A stretch of DNA of 14,854 nucleotides from JAIFWV01 sp964580495 (GCA_964580495.1 CAZOKE010000020.1:1-14854); one strand, 5' to 3'; numbered from the stretch's first letter, positions 7,086 to 13,261 are shown. Numbers and translations are program-made. The notes: generated from the sequence alone by a model not told the origin.

Positions 7086-7213
7086 CGCGAAAGTTTTCCT
7101 ATGAGACAACAGCAAATAACCGAAAAGCAAAGGCAAGCTACAGCCGCCCAAGCCAGCCCGTGGTTTGCGGACTCAAACCACTGATAGACTTGCGCTTGTG
7201 TATAAGGATCCAT
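7082..7213 (-). CDS. 43-aa single-pass membrane micro-protein
   Basis: The product starts MDPYTQAQVYQWFESANHG and has one hydrophobic helix at about residues 19-39 containing four cysteines (CLCFSVICCC), then a basic GKLSR tail, which suggests an N-out, C-in orientation. The start is fixed by AAGGAGG five bases before the ATG at 7213 and by a TTGACC-17-TAATAT promoter. The stop overlaps the start of the 80-aa gene by ATGA. No homologue is recognised. Short hydrophobic proteins like this can be regulators of membrane partners, toxins of type I pairs or phage holin-like peptides; nothing here decides between them. Confidence 0.75.
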   Translation of the reverse strand: MDPYTQAQVYQWFESANHGLAWAAVACLCFSVICCCLIGKLSR

Positions 7214-7235
7214 GCTGTCCTCCTTTTGACAAATC

Positions 7236-7264
7236 ATATTAACAAATATTGAGATCGGGGTCAA
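7236..7264 (-). promoter_or_regulatory. Promoter of the 43-aa/80-aa operon
   Basis: Minus strand TTGACC (7264-7259), 17-base spacer, TAATAT (7241-7236), about 23 bases before the ATG. It is divergent from the consensus promoter at 7281-7309, with the two -35 boxes 16 bases apart. Confidence 0.85.
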
Positions 7265-7280
7265 TCCAGCCCCATAAACA

Positions 7281-7309
7281 TTGACAAATTGCGGTTTTAG
7301 GTGTATAAT
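7281..7309 (+). promoter_or_regulatory. Perfect consensus sigma-70 promoter
   Basis: TTGACA, 17-base spacer, TATAAT: a full match to consensus. The expected start is near 7316. The transcript would meet the hairpin at 7334-7356 after about 20 bases. Confidence 0.9.
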
Positions 7310-7333
7310 ATATGAAAGTGAATAGGTTTAATC

Positions 7334-7356
7334 AAGCGGCAACAAGGCCGCTTTTT
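7334..7356 (+). terminator. Terminator-like hairpin in the GIY-YIG leader
   Basis: AAGCGGC/GCCGCTT is a perfect 7-bp stem with loop AACAAG, and the run of five T ends directly at the ATG (7357). The hairpin lies between the consensus promoter and the GIY-YIG start, so it may act as an attenuator or end a roughly 40-base RNA. Confidence 0.75.
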
Positions 7357-7665
7357 ATGTATTTCTATGTTTACATTATGGCAAGCGAAAGTGGAACATT
7401 ATATATCGGATTTACAACGGATCTGATAAAACGAGTTTGGGAGCACAAGAACGATTTAGTAAAAGGTTTTACCAAAGAATACCAGTGTCATAAACTTGTC
7501 TATTTCGAGCAAGGTGAAGATTTCGACTCAGCTTTAGCCCGCGAGAAGCAACTAAAAAAGTGGAATCGAAACAAGAAAGAAACTCGAATCGTAACTTTAA
7601 ATCCGATGTGGATTGACCTCTATCCAACGTTGCAGGTTAGCAACCATCCCGACCGACTCCAGTGA
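7357..7665 (+). CDS. Single-domain GIY-YIG nuclease family protein
   Basis: From the ATG at 7357 the product is 102 residues and consists of one GIY-YIG domain: YVY (4-6), YIG (16-18), R26, H30, and E63 in ALAREKQLKKW, matching the catalytic Tyr/Arg/His/Glu layout of the UPF0213/YhbQ-type group. There is no extra DNA-binding domain. Such proteins are DNA endonucleases or nuclease-fold proteins of uncertain substrate. An upstream in-frame ATG at 7312 lies before the expected transcription start near 7316, so the shorter form is chosen. There is no SD. The start codon directly abuts the U-tract of the leader hairpin. The gene is followed by a degenerate palindromic repeat region. All key residues look present, so it is probably active. 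Confidence 0.9.
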   Translation: MYFYVYIMASESGTLYIGFTTDLIKRVWEHKNDLVKGFTKEYQCHKLVYFEQGEDFDSALAREKQLKKWNRNKKETRIVTLNPMWIDLYPTLQVSNHPDRLQ

Positions 7666-7681
7666 GGTTTAGTGAAAGGAG

Positions 7682-7768
7682 TGGAGGGATCCCTCTGCAA
7701 GGGTAACCCATCTGAGAGCGATTCCTCGGCTCGCCTGATTTTACACAAGAGGGCTCGCTCGGAATGGT
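7682..7768. repeat. Degenerate palindromic repeat region after the GIY-YIG gene
   Basis: The region contains the 12-bp palindrome GAGGGATCCCTC, a short GGGTAACCC palindrome, and facing arms ATTCCTCGGCTCG and GCTCGCTCGGAAT. Read on the minus strand it has the CATTCCGAGCGAG...CGAGGAATC...GGGATCCCTC style I recall from dispersed intergenic repeats of many bacterial genomes. Copy number cannot be judged from this window. Confidence 0.5.
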
Positions 7769-7774
7769 TAATAG

Positions 7775-7801
7775 TTATCCCCACTATCCCCAGAATCCAC
7801 A
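7775..7801 (+). promoter_or_regulatory. Three abutting DnaA-box-like 9-mers upstream of dnaB
   Basis: TTATCCCCA (7775), CTATCCCCA (7784) and GAATCCACA (7793) follow each other with no gap. Against TTATNCACA they have one, two and two mismatches. An AT-rich stretch (7808-7835) and dnaB follow. They may bind DnaA to control dnaB or mark an origin-like site, or simply be a short tandem repeat. Confidence 0.4.
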
Positions 7802-7898
7802 GGCTTGCTCAAATTTATTTATGCAAACATAATAACGACACACGTTTTCGGAATTTTGAATTACAACCAAGACTAGACTCACAAAATTACAACTAAAT

Positions 7899-9314
7899 AT
7901 GGCAACCAAAAAACAACAAGAAACCAAAGTCGAAAACTGGGTCGGGCGCGTGCCGCCTCAAAGCTTGGAAGCGGAACAATCAGTGCTCGGATCATTGATC
8001 CTCGATAAAGACGCAATCATAAAAATTGCGGATTTGATCACGGCCGAAGACTTTTACGAAGAAAAGCACCGCATAATTTACCAGGCGATCATCCGGCTTT
8101 ATGACGAGCGGGCTTCGATAGATATTTTGACTGTGGCCAACAAACTGGAAGAAGGCGCTTCCTTGGATATCATTGGCGGCATGAGTTACCTCTCGAGCCT
8201 CGTTAACGTGGTCCCGTCCGCGGCCCATGTCGTGCATTATGCCAACATCGTCCGGCGCAAGGGCACACTGCGCCGCCTGATTTCGCAAGCCACGGACATA
8301 GTCTCACTCGGATACCAGGAAGACACTGACCTGGAAACTTTGCTGGATTCGGCCGAGCAGAAGCTGTTTTCCGTGTCGCAAAAATATCTGAAACAGAATT
8401 TCGTTTCGATCTCCGAAATTTTACATGAGACTTTTGACCGCCTGGACGAATTGCACCGTGAAAAAGGCAAATTACGAGGCGTTCCCACCGGCTTCACCGA
8501 CCTGGACAGCAAACTTGGCGGCTTGCAAAAATCCGATTTGGTAATTCTCGCCGCACGCCCATCTATGGGGAAAACTTCCATGGCTTTGGATATCATCCGC
8601 AACGTGGCGGTCCAGCATAAAAAAGGCGTGGCGATCTTCTCTTTGGAAATGAGCAAAGACCAATTGGTCGACCGCCTGCTTTCGGCCGAGGCTGAAGTCG
8701 ACCTTTGGAAAATGCGCACCGGGCGGCTAAGCGACTTTGGCGCAGACAATGACTTTGAGCGGATCGGCCATGCTTTGGGCCGGCTTTCAGAAGCTCCTAT
8801 ATTCATCGATGACCAGGGCGCACTAAACATTATGGAATTGCGCACCAAGGCCCGCCGCTTGCAGGCTGAGCACGATTTAGACTTGATCGTGGTGGATTAT
8901 CTGCAGCTGATGCAAGGCCATGCCACAGACAACCGCGTGCAGGAAGTGTCGGAAATCTCCCGGTCACTGAAAGTCTTGGCAAAAGAACTAAATATCCCAA
9001 TCCTGGCGCTGTCCCAACTTTCTCGTGCAGTGGAGCAGCGCGGCGGCGATAAAAAACCGCAGCTGTCGGATCTACGCGAATCCGGATCCATCGAACAGGA
9101 TGCGGATGTGGTCATGTTCATCTACCGCGACGAAATGTACAACGGCAAAGACAGCAAAAAGCCGCACATTGCCGAAATCCTAATCCGCAAACACCGCAAC
9201 GGCCCCACCGGCGAAGTGGAACTCTACTTCGACGGCGATAAGACATCGTTTAAAAACTTGGCCAAAACCCCGAGTACCGACGAAGCCATGCTGGCACAGA
9301 TAGGCATAGAGTAA
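7899..9314 (+). CDS. dnaB: Replicative DNA helicase DnaB
   Basis: DnaB is the hexameric helicase that unwinds DNA 5' to 3' at the replication fork and recruits primase. The 471 residues match the family length. The N-terminal domain begins at RVPPQSLEAEQSVLGSLI (17-34). The RecA-like domain carries Walker A ARPSMGKT (219-226), the catalytic Glu in FSLEMS (E250), Walker B LIVVDYLQL (D333), a switch region ALSQLSRAVEQR (370-381), DLRESGSIEQDADVVMFIYR (391-410) and the arginine finger region KHRNGPTG (R433). No intein or insertion interrupts the P-loop or Walker B. No SD is seen before the ATG; TAGACT (7874) could be a -10 but lacks a partner. The gene is alone in its unit and ends 1 base before a terminator stem. 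DnaA-box-like repeats lie about 100 bases upstream. Confidence 0.97.
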   Translation: MATKKQQETKVENWVGRVPPQSLEAEQSVLGSLILDKDAIIKIADLITAEDFYEEKHRIIYQAIIRLYDERASIDILTVANKLEEGASLDIIGGMSYLSSLVNVVPSAAHVVHYANIVRRKGTLRRLISQATDIVSLGYQEDTDLETLLDSAEQKLFSVSQKYLKQNFVSISEILHETFDRLDELHREKGKLRGVPTGFTDLDSKLGGLQKSDLVILAARPSMGKTSMALDIIRNVAVQHKKGVAIFSLEMSKDQLVDRLLSAEAEVDLWKMRTGRLSDFGADNDFERIGHALGRLSEAPIFIDDQGALNIMELRTKARRLQAEHDLDLIVVDYLQLMQGHATDNRVQEVSEISRSLKVLAKELNIPILALSQLSRAVEQRGGDKKPQLSDLRESGSIEQDADVVMFIYRDEMYNGKDSKKPHIAEILIRKHRNGPTGEVELYFDGDKTSFKNLAKTPSTDEAMLAQIGIE

Positions 9315-9338
9315 AAAACCGGCTAAAGCCGGTTTTTT
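9313..9338. terminator. Bidirectional terminator between dnaB and the surface protein gene
   Basis: ACCGGC/GCCGGT with a TAAA loop, flanked by A6 on the left and T6 on the right, so it can serve both convergent genes. Confidence 0.93.
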
Positions 9339-9345
9339 ATATAAG

Positions 9346-11145
9346 TTATGGGGATATTTCCTTGAAGAATGGAGGCGCGCTTTTGCCGCTTATTATTATA
9401 CTTGGCATATTCACAAGTTGATTGTAAGTGCCGGTGCTGTCAGTGTAATTGATATCGGCCTGCTGGGTTAAAATTTCAGTGGCCTTGGTTAAGTTAATTG
9501 TGATCTGGAAAGTGACCACCCAGTCCGGATTGCCAACCCCTTTGGTTCCAACTAAATTAAATTGGACTTTAGGCAATGATCCCGACATGCCACTATAAAT
9601 TGCTCCCGGAGCGTCGACGTTGACGTTTGCCAAGTTGACCAAATTTGAGCTTGCGGTATCCGTGAGATAATTGACATGTGCCGTGCTGGGGCCGGTATTC
9701 ACAATCGTAATTTGGCACGTAAGTATGTCGCCGTTATAAAGCTGCATCGACGAATTATAAGGCGAAGTAACTCCTTTGGAAGTGACTTGCGTCACCACAA
9801 AAGAAGAGTTGCTGAAATTGGCCTTGCATGAGAGCACTACAGTCCCAGGAGTCTCATTGGAAGGCACTGACTCCATTTGGGGTGAGTTTGTAAAGGTTGT
9901 AACATAATAATAGTACGTTGTATTTGCCACAACGCTAGAATCCGTATAGGTTGTGACATTAGGCCCAACTGAGTCGAGAAGTGTTTCTTGACCGCTGGCA
10001 GTCCCCCTGTAAATATTAAACCCATTATTGCTGCTTGAACTATTGGTCCATGACAAGTTTATCTTTTGGCAAGTGGAATTATCAGCTGTTAAATTGGACG
10101 GTGGGAACAAACCCTGGCTGTAGATTATATTGAAAACAATGTTTTGTCCCACATCCAAAGTTTGGGTCGTACCCCCTCCTATATTAACCAAGTTATAAAA
10201 ATTGCCATTGAATACGACCTGAGTTGGCACCTGGCTGATGGTGTAATTCCCCACTTCTGTGGGCCAATAACTGACCGGGGTCGTGCCGTCAGTCCCATCA
10301 ATCGGCGTCATTACCCAGTTGCCATCCGGAGCCGGCCCATCCAAATGCCAGCTCGTAGGGATGTTTGACTGCACTGTAACGGTACCTAGGCGTATATTTG
10401 CAAATATCGGCTCGGGTTCAGTTGTGCGGCATTGGGGAATATCAGCAGAACAATTTAGCGCTTGCTGCCCGTCTTTTACATGGACTCCATAGAAATACAA
10501 TCCAGTGCCGGGATTATCGGTTACTGAACCTGTCCATGGGCCGTCAGAAATATAATTGCCATTAGCATCAGTCGGCGCTGTGGCGATCCCCACTTCGGTC
10601 CAGGAGCACCCGCCGGTGTTGCCGGTGCCGGAACAATTAGCATTATTGTAATTAGCCCTCCAAAATTCAGCGAAGGCCAAATGAGAACCCCCGGTATCAA
10701 CCGCGTCCACGCTGACCGTAACGGTATTATCGGAAGCCGTGGGGTTAACGTTGAAACCTGTAATTTGTGGTGGTTCTGTGTCTTGAGGCGGCGGGTTTAT
10801 ATAATTATAAACAATGACGAATTCAATCGTGTCTCCCGGATTTACACAAGTTTCCGTCGTGCCGGTTTGTCCCGTCGGGTACGTGTATGTAGTTGGCGGG
10901 TTATAAAATCCCGACAAATTGGAAAAGCCTGAAATATTGTATTGTGCCACAGGCAGGGAATATTGCACGTAAGTTTTTTGACTCTCTGTGATATTGACTC
11001 CTGGTCCGGTCAGGGTCCAATTCGTCGGTTGATTCGAATCAACCAGGACATTGCAAGTTGCTTGCTGAGCGTACGTTTTGTGATGAAAAACGATCAGGCT
11101 TGAAACCAATAAGCTGAAAAAAAAGATTCTCTTGGATGTGGCCAT
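9346..11145 (-). CDS. Secreted multi-domain surface protein (Ig-like, FN3, DUF11-like)
   Basis: From the ATG at 11145 the product is 599 residues, with a Sec signal peptide (KR, then a hydrophobic core at 7-20, likely cleavage near AQQA at 26-29). Domains by eye: a beta-rich module at about 30-118; an Ig-like module at about 123-250 with four or more cysteines and a DTEPPQITGF start; a second copy of the first module at about 255-345; a fibronectin type III domain at about 348-437 (PPSNLTADNS, INLSWTNSS, FNIYRG, TYYYYVTTF); and a DUF11-like repeat at about 450-590. Many Asn/Thr/Ser and Tyr residues fit an extracellular protein. No LPXTG, S-layer or membrane anchor is seen at the C-terminus, so it is either released or bound otherwise. 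The start is four bases after the stop of the DUF5666-like gene; an earlier in-frame TTG would overlap that gene. Binding partner is unknown. Confidence 0.88.
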   Translation of the reverse strand: MATSKRIFFFSLLVSSLIVFHHKTYAQQATCNVLVDSNQPTNWTLTGPGVNITESQKTYVQYSLPVAQYNISGFSNLSGFYNPPTTYTYPTGQTGTTETCVNPGDTIEFVIVYNYINPPPQDTEPPQITGFNVNPTASDNTVTVSVDAVDTGGSHLAFAEFWRANYNNANCSGTGNTGGCSWTEVGIATAPTDANGNYISDGPWTGSVTDNPGTGLYFYGVHVKDGQQALNCSADIPQCRTTEPEPIFANIRLGTVTVQSNIPTSWHLDGPAPDGNWVMTPIDGTDGTTPVSYWPTEVGNYTISQVPTQVVFNGNFYNLVNIGGGTTQTLDVGQNIVFNIIYSQGLFPPSNLTADNSTCQKINLSWTNSSSSNNGFNIYRGTASGQETLLDSVGPNVTTYTDSSVVANTTYYYYVTTFTNSPQMESVPSNETPGTVVLSCKANFSNSSFVVTQVTSKGVTSPYNSSMQLYNGDILTCQITIVNTGPSTAHVNYLTDTASSNLVNLANVNVDAPGAIYSGMSGSLPKVQFNLVGTKGVGNPDWVVTFQITINLTKATEILTQQADINYTDSTGTYNQLVNMPSIIISGKSAPPFFKEISP

Positions 11146-11149
11146 GGAA

Positions 11150-11614
11150 TTAGCTCTTAAATTTAGGAGGGGCAATCGGGGTTTTTGGGGTAATCACAAT
11201 TTCATTTGCCGCAATGTCACCGGTCCCGGAAGGATCAATTTTTGTATAGACCACAATATACGAGCCGGCGCTGATCAAATTGCTTTTTGCTATTTTTTGG
11301 CGATGGTTTAAATCTTCTGAAATGATTTGCGTCTGTGGAGTAAACCTTACGGTCCGGTTCCGGATCGAGACGTTTGCGGCTTTAGTATTGCCGGTTCGCT
11401 CCACAACAATTTGCTTCAAGACCAAGCTGGAGGTCGCCTGCGACAAAGAAGCCACAGTTCCTGTGACGGAATACGTCTTCGTCGGTTTTATCCGAGCTGT
11501 CGTATTATTTTGTTTATAATCGGTCTTTTGCTGGTACCGGACGATCCAAAACGCGCCCGCACCGGCCAAAACTACCGCAAAAATCCCAATAAAAACCCAG
11601 TTTTGTTTTGTCAT
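11150..11614 (-). CDS. Membrane-anchored DUF5666-like protein
   Basis: This is a 154-residue protein with an uncleaved N-terminal membrane helix (about 6-25, ending WIVRYQQK), a short linker and an extracytoplasmic beta-rich domain. The order of strands (TYSVTGTVASLSQ, SSLVLKQIVVER, TVRFTPQTQIISED, AGSYIVVYTKID, DIAANEIVI) is that of DUF5666, an OB-like fold of unknown function found in many exported proteins. The Pro/Lys-rich end (PKTPIAPPKFKS) may be a flexible tail. It is first in an operon with the large secreted protein, four bases upstream of its start. Transcription probably begins at the extended -10 (TGGTAAAAT) about 25 bases before the ATG. No clear SD is visible. A role in handling or anchoring the surface protein is inferred from context only. 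Confidence 0.82.
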   Translation of the reverse strand: MTKQNWVFIGIFAVVLAGAGAFWIVRYQQKTDYKQNNTTARIKPTKTYSVTGTVASLSQATSSLVLKQIVVERTGNTKAANVSIRNRTVRFTPQTQIISEDLNHRQKIAKSNLISAGSYIVVYTKIDPSGTGDIAANEIVITPKTPIAPPKFKS

Positions 11615-11638
11615 TTCATTCCGAAAAGCGTTTGTTTT

Positions 11639-11665
11639 ATTTTACCACAATTAATAAAATTTCAA
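11639..11665 (-). promoter_or_regulatory. Extended -10 promoter of the surface-protein operon
   Basis: Minus strand TGGTAAAAT (11647-11639) is an extended -10; TTGAAA (11665-11660) lies 15 bases upstream, shorter than ideal. The expected leader is about 18 bases. Confidence 0.6.
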
Positions 11666-11688
11666 GAATTCTGGAAAATTGCTATAAT
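11661..11688 (+). promoter_or_regulatory. Extended -10 promoter of the 68-aa membrane protein gene
   Basis: TGCTATAAT (11680-11688) is a perfect extended -10, with a weak -35 TTCAAG (11661-11666) at 16 bases. Its -35 overlaps that of the divergent promoter on the other strand. Confidence 0.7.
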
Positions 11689-11712
11689 AACTTCAGTTAT
11701 TAATTTAAACCT

Positions 11713-11919
11713 ATGCTATTGGGACTCTTTCTGCTTGTTTTGGGCATTGTCATACTTCTTAAAAACCTTAACATAATACATATCGCTGGATCGTTTTGGT
11801 CTATTTTCGGTCCGGTAATCTTAATTGTGCTTGGCCTTTACATAATGATGATTGTGCAGCGCGGGAGGCATTACAAAAATTGGCTTATTAAACGCTACTG
11901 GGACGACAACGATCTATAA
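11713..11919 (+). CDS. 68-aa two-helix membrane protein (LiaI/LiaF-like TM region, DUF5668-like)
   Basis: The protein has two hydrophobic helices: residues 1-16 (LLGLFLLVLGIVILL) and about 27-48 (FWSIFGPVILIVLGLYIMM), followed by a basic and then acidic tail (QRGRHYKNWLIKRYWDDNDL). The pattern of a Gly-rich first helix, an 'LKNLNII' turn and a Trp/Gly/Pro second helix is that of the short LiaI/LiaF-like transmembrane region (formerly DUF5668), often seen in envelope-stress proteins. There is no C-terminal LiaF domain, so function cannot be assigned. No SD is present; a perfect extended -10 gives a leader of about 18 bases. It is monocistronic, closed by a strong terminator at 11926-11960. Confidence 0.8.
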   Translation: MLLGLFLLVLGIVILLKNLNIIHIAGSFWSIFGPVILIVLGLYIMMIVQRGRHYKNWLIKRYWDDNDL

Positions 11920-11925
11920 AAAATT

Positions 11926-11960
11926 AAGCGGTAAGGATTATGGTCCTTACCGCTTTTTTT
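11926..11960. terminator. Strong terminator between the 68-aa gene and the DUF5680-like gene
   Basis: AAGCGGTAAGGA/TCCTTACCGCTT is a perfect 12-bp stem with loop TTATGG, followed by a T-run on the plus strand. On the minus strand it is followed by a weaker T-rich stretch, so it may also end the convergent gene. Confidence 0.93.
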
Positions 11961-11961
11961 G

Positions 11962-12465
11962 TCAGATCTTATTCAGGCTGCCGATGTACGAGCCTTGGTA
12001 AACTCGCTTCCCTCTGTACATCAGGCGTTCTTCGCCTTGGCAATACGCAAGTTTGCCTCGCCAGCTGCTGTAATACCTCCAAGAGGGCCGCATATTGCGA
12101 GCCAGCGGGCCGCGCGGGATAAACATTTCTGTTTGCGCCCCTTCGAGCAGCATAAGTTTGAGCATCCCATATGCTCCTCGGGCGAGTTCATCGACAACCC
12201 CGGGCATTATCCGCCCTTGGTAAGCGAAGCCCCAAAGCGGCTTGTCCCCTTCCGGACTCTGCATCCACACCAATTCACGTCCGCTGAAATAATCGTTCCC
12301 GAAGAAGCTATCCAAATAATACAGCCCGCCTTCGTAAAAATGATACTCTGCGTGGCCGGGCAAAAATTGGCGCGTTACGTCCGCAGCCGTATGCCCGCCC
12401 GCCCATCCTTGCACCCGGCAGCGCTGGATAAACTTGGTCAGGCGAACCAGATCAATTTCCCCCAT
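11962..12465 (-). CDS. DUF5680-like protein
   Basis: The product is 167 residues from the ATG at 12465, which has a strong SD (AAGGAGGAG) six bases upstream; an in-frame extension reaching 12531 crosses the SD and is rejected. The pattern matches what I recall of DUF5680: an N-terminal helix LVRLTKFIQRCRVQGWAGG, EYHFYEGGLYYLDSFFG, then GRELVWMQ, PLWGFAYQGRIM, a central helix VDELARGAYGMLKLMLLEG, the FIPRGP segment, and the closing LMYRGKRVYQGSYIG. DUF5680 proteins are small, soluble and of unknown function; they occur sporadically, which fits transfer. There is no signal peptide or membrane helix. It follows the 56-aa gene but a terminator (12514-12546) separates them, so it probably has its own promoter; TAAGAT or TATGAT near 12491-12501 are weak candidates. 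Confidence 0.85.
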   Translation of the reverse strand: MGEIDLVRLTKFIQRCRVQGWAGGHTAADVTRQFLPGHAEYHFYEGGLYYLDSFFGNDYFSGRELVWMQSPEGDKPLWGFAYQGRIMPGVVDELARGAYGMLKLMLLEGAQTEMFIPRGPLARNMRPSWRYYSSWRGKLAYCQGEERLMYRGKRVYQGSYIGSLNKI

Positions 12466-12513
12466 TTTTGCTCCTCCTTCAAGACTATAAATCTTATCAT
12501 AAACAGCCAAAAG

Positions 12514-12546
12514 AAAAAAGCCGCAGATCACTTTCGTGTATGCGGC
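12514..12546 (-). terminator. Terminator of the 77-aa/56-aa operon
   Basis: Minus strand GCCGCA/TGCGGC (6 bp) with the stop codon of the 56-aa gene in the loop, followed by TTTTTT. It repeats the gene-ends-in-its-terminator design seen at 6822-6856. Confidence 0.8.
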
Positions 12547-12698
12547 AATTTGATAACAAAAACTCTTTTTAGCACTTTAAGCGCGTTTCCGTCAAAGTCC
12601 AGAAACGCAGGCTCGCTTGCACACTTGAAATACGGGCCTTTTTCTCCTGGTCGGCAGCTTGTCAGCTTGTACCGGACCTTTGGTTTGGGTTTGCTCAT
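12528..12698 (-). CDS. 56-aa basic hypothetical protein
   Basis: The start MSKPKPKVRYKLTSCRPGE is supported by GGAGG five bases before the ATG at 12698, located in the 16-base gap after the 77-aa gene. The protein is very basic, with two cysteines (about 15 and 26), a beta-like core (PYFKCASEPAFLDFDG) and a basic strand end (VLKRVFVIKLPHTRK). The CRPGEKGPYFKC spacing could be half of a metal site, but I see no complete zinc finger. No family is recognised. The downstream hairpin overlaps the last codons. Cotranscription with the 77-aa gene is likely from spacing and from the single promoter upstream of both. Confidence 0.68.
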   Translation of the reverse strand: MSKPKPKVRYKLTSCRPGEKGPYFKCASEPAFLDFDGNALKVLKRVFVIKLPHTRK

Positions 12699-12714
12699 TC
12701 CGCCCTCCGGGGAA

Positions 12715-12948
12715 TCAGCTATTCCCAGTAGAGACCTTCTCGCCATCAGGATCAGGCGTGTTAACTGGGAACTCTTCGCCGAGGTAACCATCTGGGTACG
12801 GGGCATCGGGATCTACTTCGCCGCCGCCAATCGGGACAATCTTGCCCCTCAGCTTACCAGATCTCCGGCAACGCAAATTTTTGCGTTTGTGTCTCGTTTT
12901 CGAAAGCTTGTTCTGCTTGTGTCCTCGTCCACAGCTGATCCTAGGCAT
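12715..12948 (-). CDS. 77-aa protein with a basic N-terminal and an acidic C-terminal half
   Basis: The start MPRISCGRGHKQNKLSKTR is chosen because AGGAGG lies six bases upstream; an ATG two codons earlier touches the SD and a longer frame has none. Residues 8-36 are Arg/Lys/His-rich (RHKRKNLRCRRSGK), as in small nucleic-acid- or ribosome-binding proteins, with cysteines at 6 and 27. Residues 41-77 are acidic and Gly/Pro-rich (DPDAPYPDGYLGEEF, TPDPDGE) and probably disordered. The second half shares an EEF/YEF plus TPD/TPE motif with the neighbouring 49-aa protein. It is first in an operon with the 56-aa gene. No family is recognised. Confidence 0.7.
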   Translation of the reverse strand: MPRISCGRGHKQNKLSKTRHKRKNLRCRRSGKLRGKIVPIGGGEVDPDAPYPDGYLGEEFPVNTPDPDGEKVSTGNS

Positions 12949-12973
12949 ACTCATCCTCCTCAAAGGATGCTTT

Positions 12974-12982
12974 AGCATACCA
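12974..12982 (-). promoter_or_regulatory. Extended -10 promoter of the 77-aa/56-aa operon
   Basis: TGGTATGCT fits the extended -10 pattern and closely matches the cysS element (TGGTATACT). The expected leader is about 20 bases and includes the SD. The -35 position falls in the upstream terminator tail. Confidence 0.5.
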
Positions 12983-12991
12983 AAACCTAAG

Positions 12992-13032
12992 CAAAAAGAA
13001 AAGCCGGGCAAAGTTGTTTTTGCTCCGGCTTT
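12992..13032 (-). terminator. Terminator of the 49-aa gene
   Basis: Minus strand AAAGCCGG/CCGGCTTT, 8 bp with a 17-base loop, followed by a T-rich tail (TTCTTTTT). Confidence 0.75.
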
Positions 13033-13037
13033 GGTTT

Positions 13038-13187
13038 TTAGCTCGGATCCGGGTCTCGGATCTGCTCGTGTTCGGGCGCATCGGATTCCGGCGTTGCAAA
13101 CTCATACGGCTCTTCAGGAAAGCCAATAGTTTGCTTGGGTTTTTGTTTTTCCGGCGGCGGATTGTCCTTTCTCGGTTTCTTATCCAA
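13038..13187 (-). CDS. 49-aa Pro/Glu/Lys-rich micro-protein with TTG start
   Basis: The TTG at 13187 has AGGAGG eight bases upstream and a promoter TTGTGA-17-TAGGAT ahead of that; the frame ends just before a terminator. The protein is MDKKPRKDNPPPEKQ at the start and PESDAPEHEQIRDPDPS at the end: basic and Pro-rich first, acidic later, with no hydrophobic core, so probably disordered. GFPEEPYEFATPESD resembles part of the adjacent 77-aa protein. It is divergent from the 47-aa gene. Without the SD, promoter and terminator I would not call it; together they make a reasonable case. No function can be proposed. Confidence 0.6.
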   Translation of the reverse strand: MDKKPRKDNPPPEKQKPKQTIGFPEEPYEFATPESDAPEHEQIRDPDPS

Positions 13188-13217
13188 TTCGGAAACCTCC
13201 TGATTTGGATTATGTAA

Positions 13218-13246
13218 ATCCTAACAAACAAAAACACATATCACAA
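13218..13246 (-). promoter_or_regulatory. Promoter of the 49-aa gene
   Basis: Minus strand TTGTGA (13246-13241), 17-base spacer, TAGGAT (13223-13218). It is divergent from the promoter at 13262, with the -35 boxes 15 bases apart. Confidence 0.6.
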
Positions 13247-13261
13247 ATAAAGAACCTTGGA

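Noticed and set aside
7672..7896. 74-codon plus-strand frame after the GIY-YIG gene
   Set aside because: It spans the palindromic repeat and DnaA-box-like region, has no homologous look, and its GTG lacks a placed SD.
11940..12975. Plus-strand 338-codon frame and a 60-codon frame
   Set aside because: They are antisense to three SD-led minus-strand genes and two terminators; the protein reads as low-quality mixed composition.
12941..13237. Minus-strand 98-codon Arg-rich frame
   Set aside because: It crosses a terminator and the SD-supported 49-aa gene in another frame; Arg/Lys excess is typical of a shadow frame.
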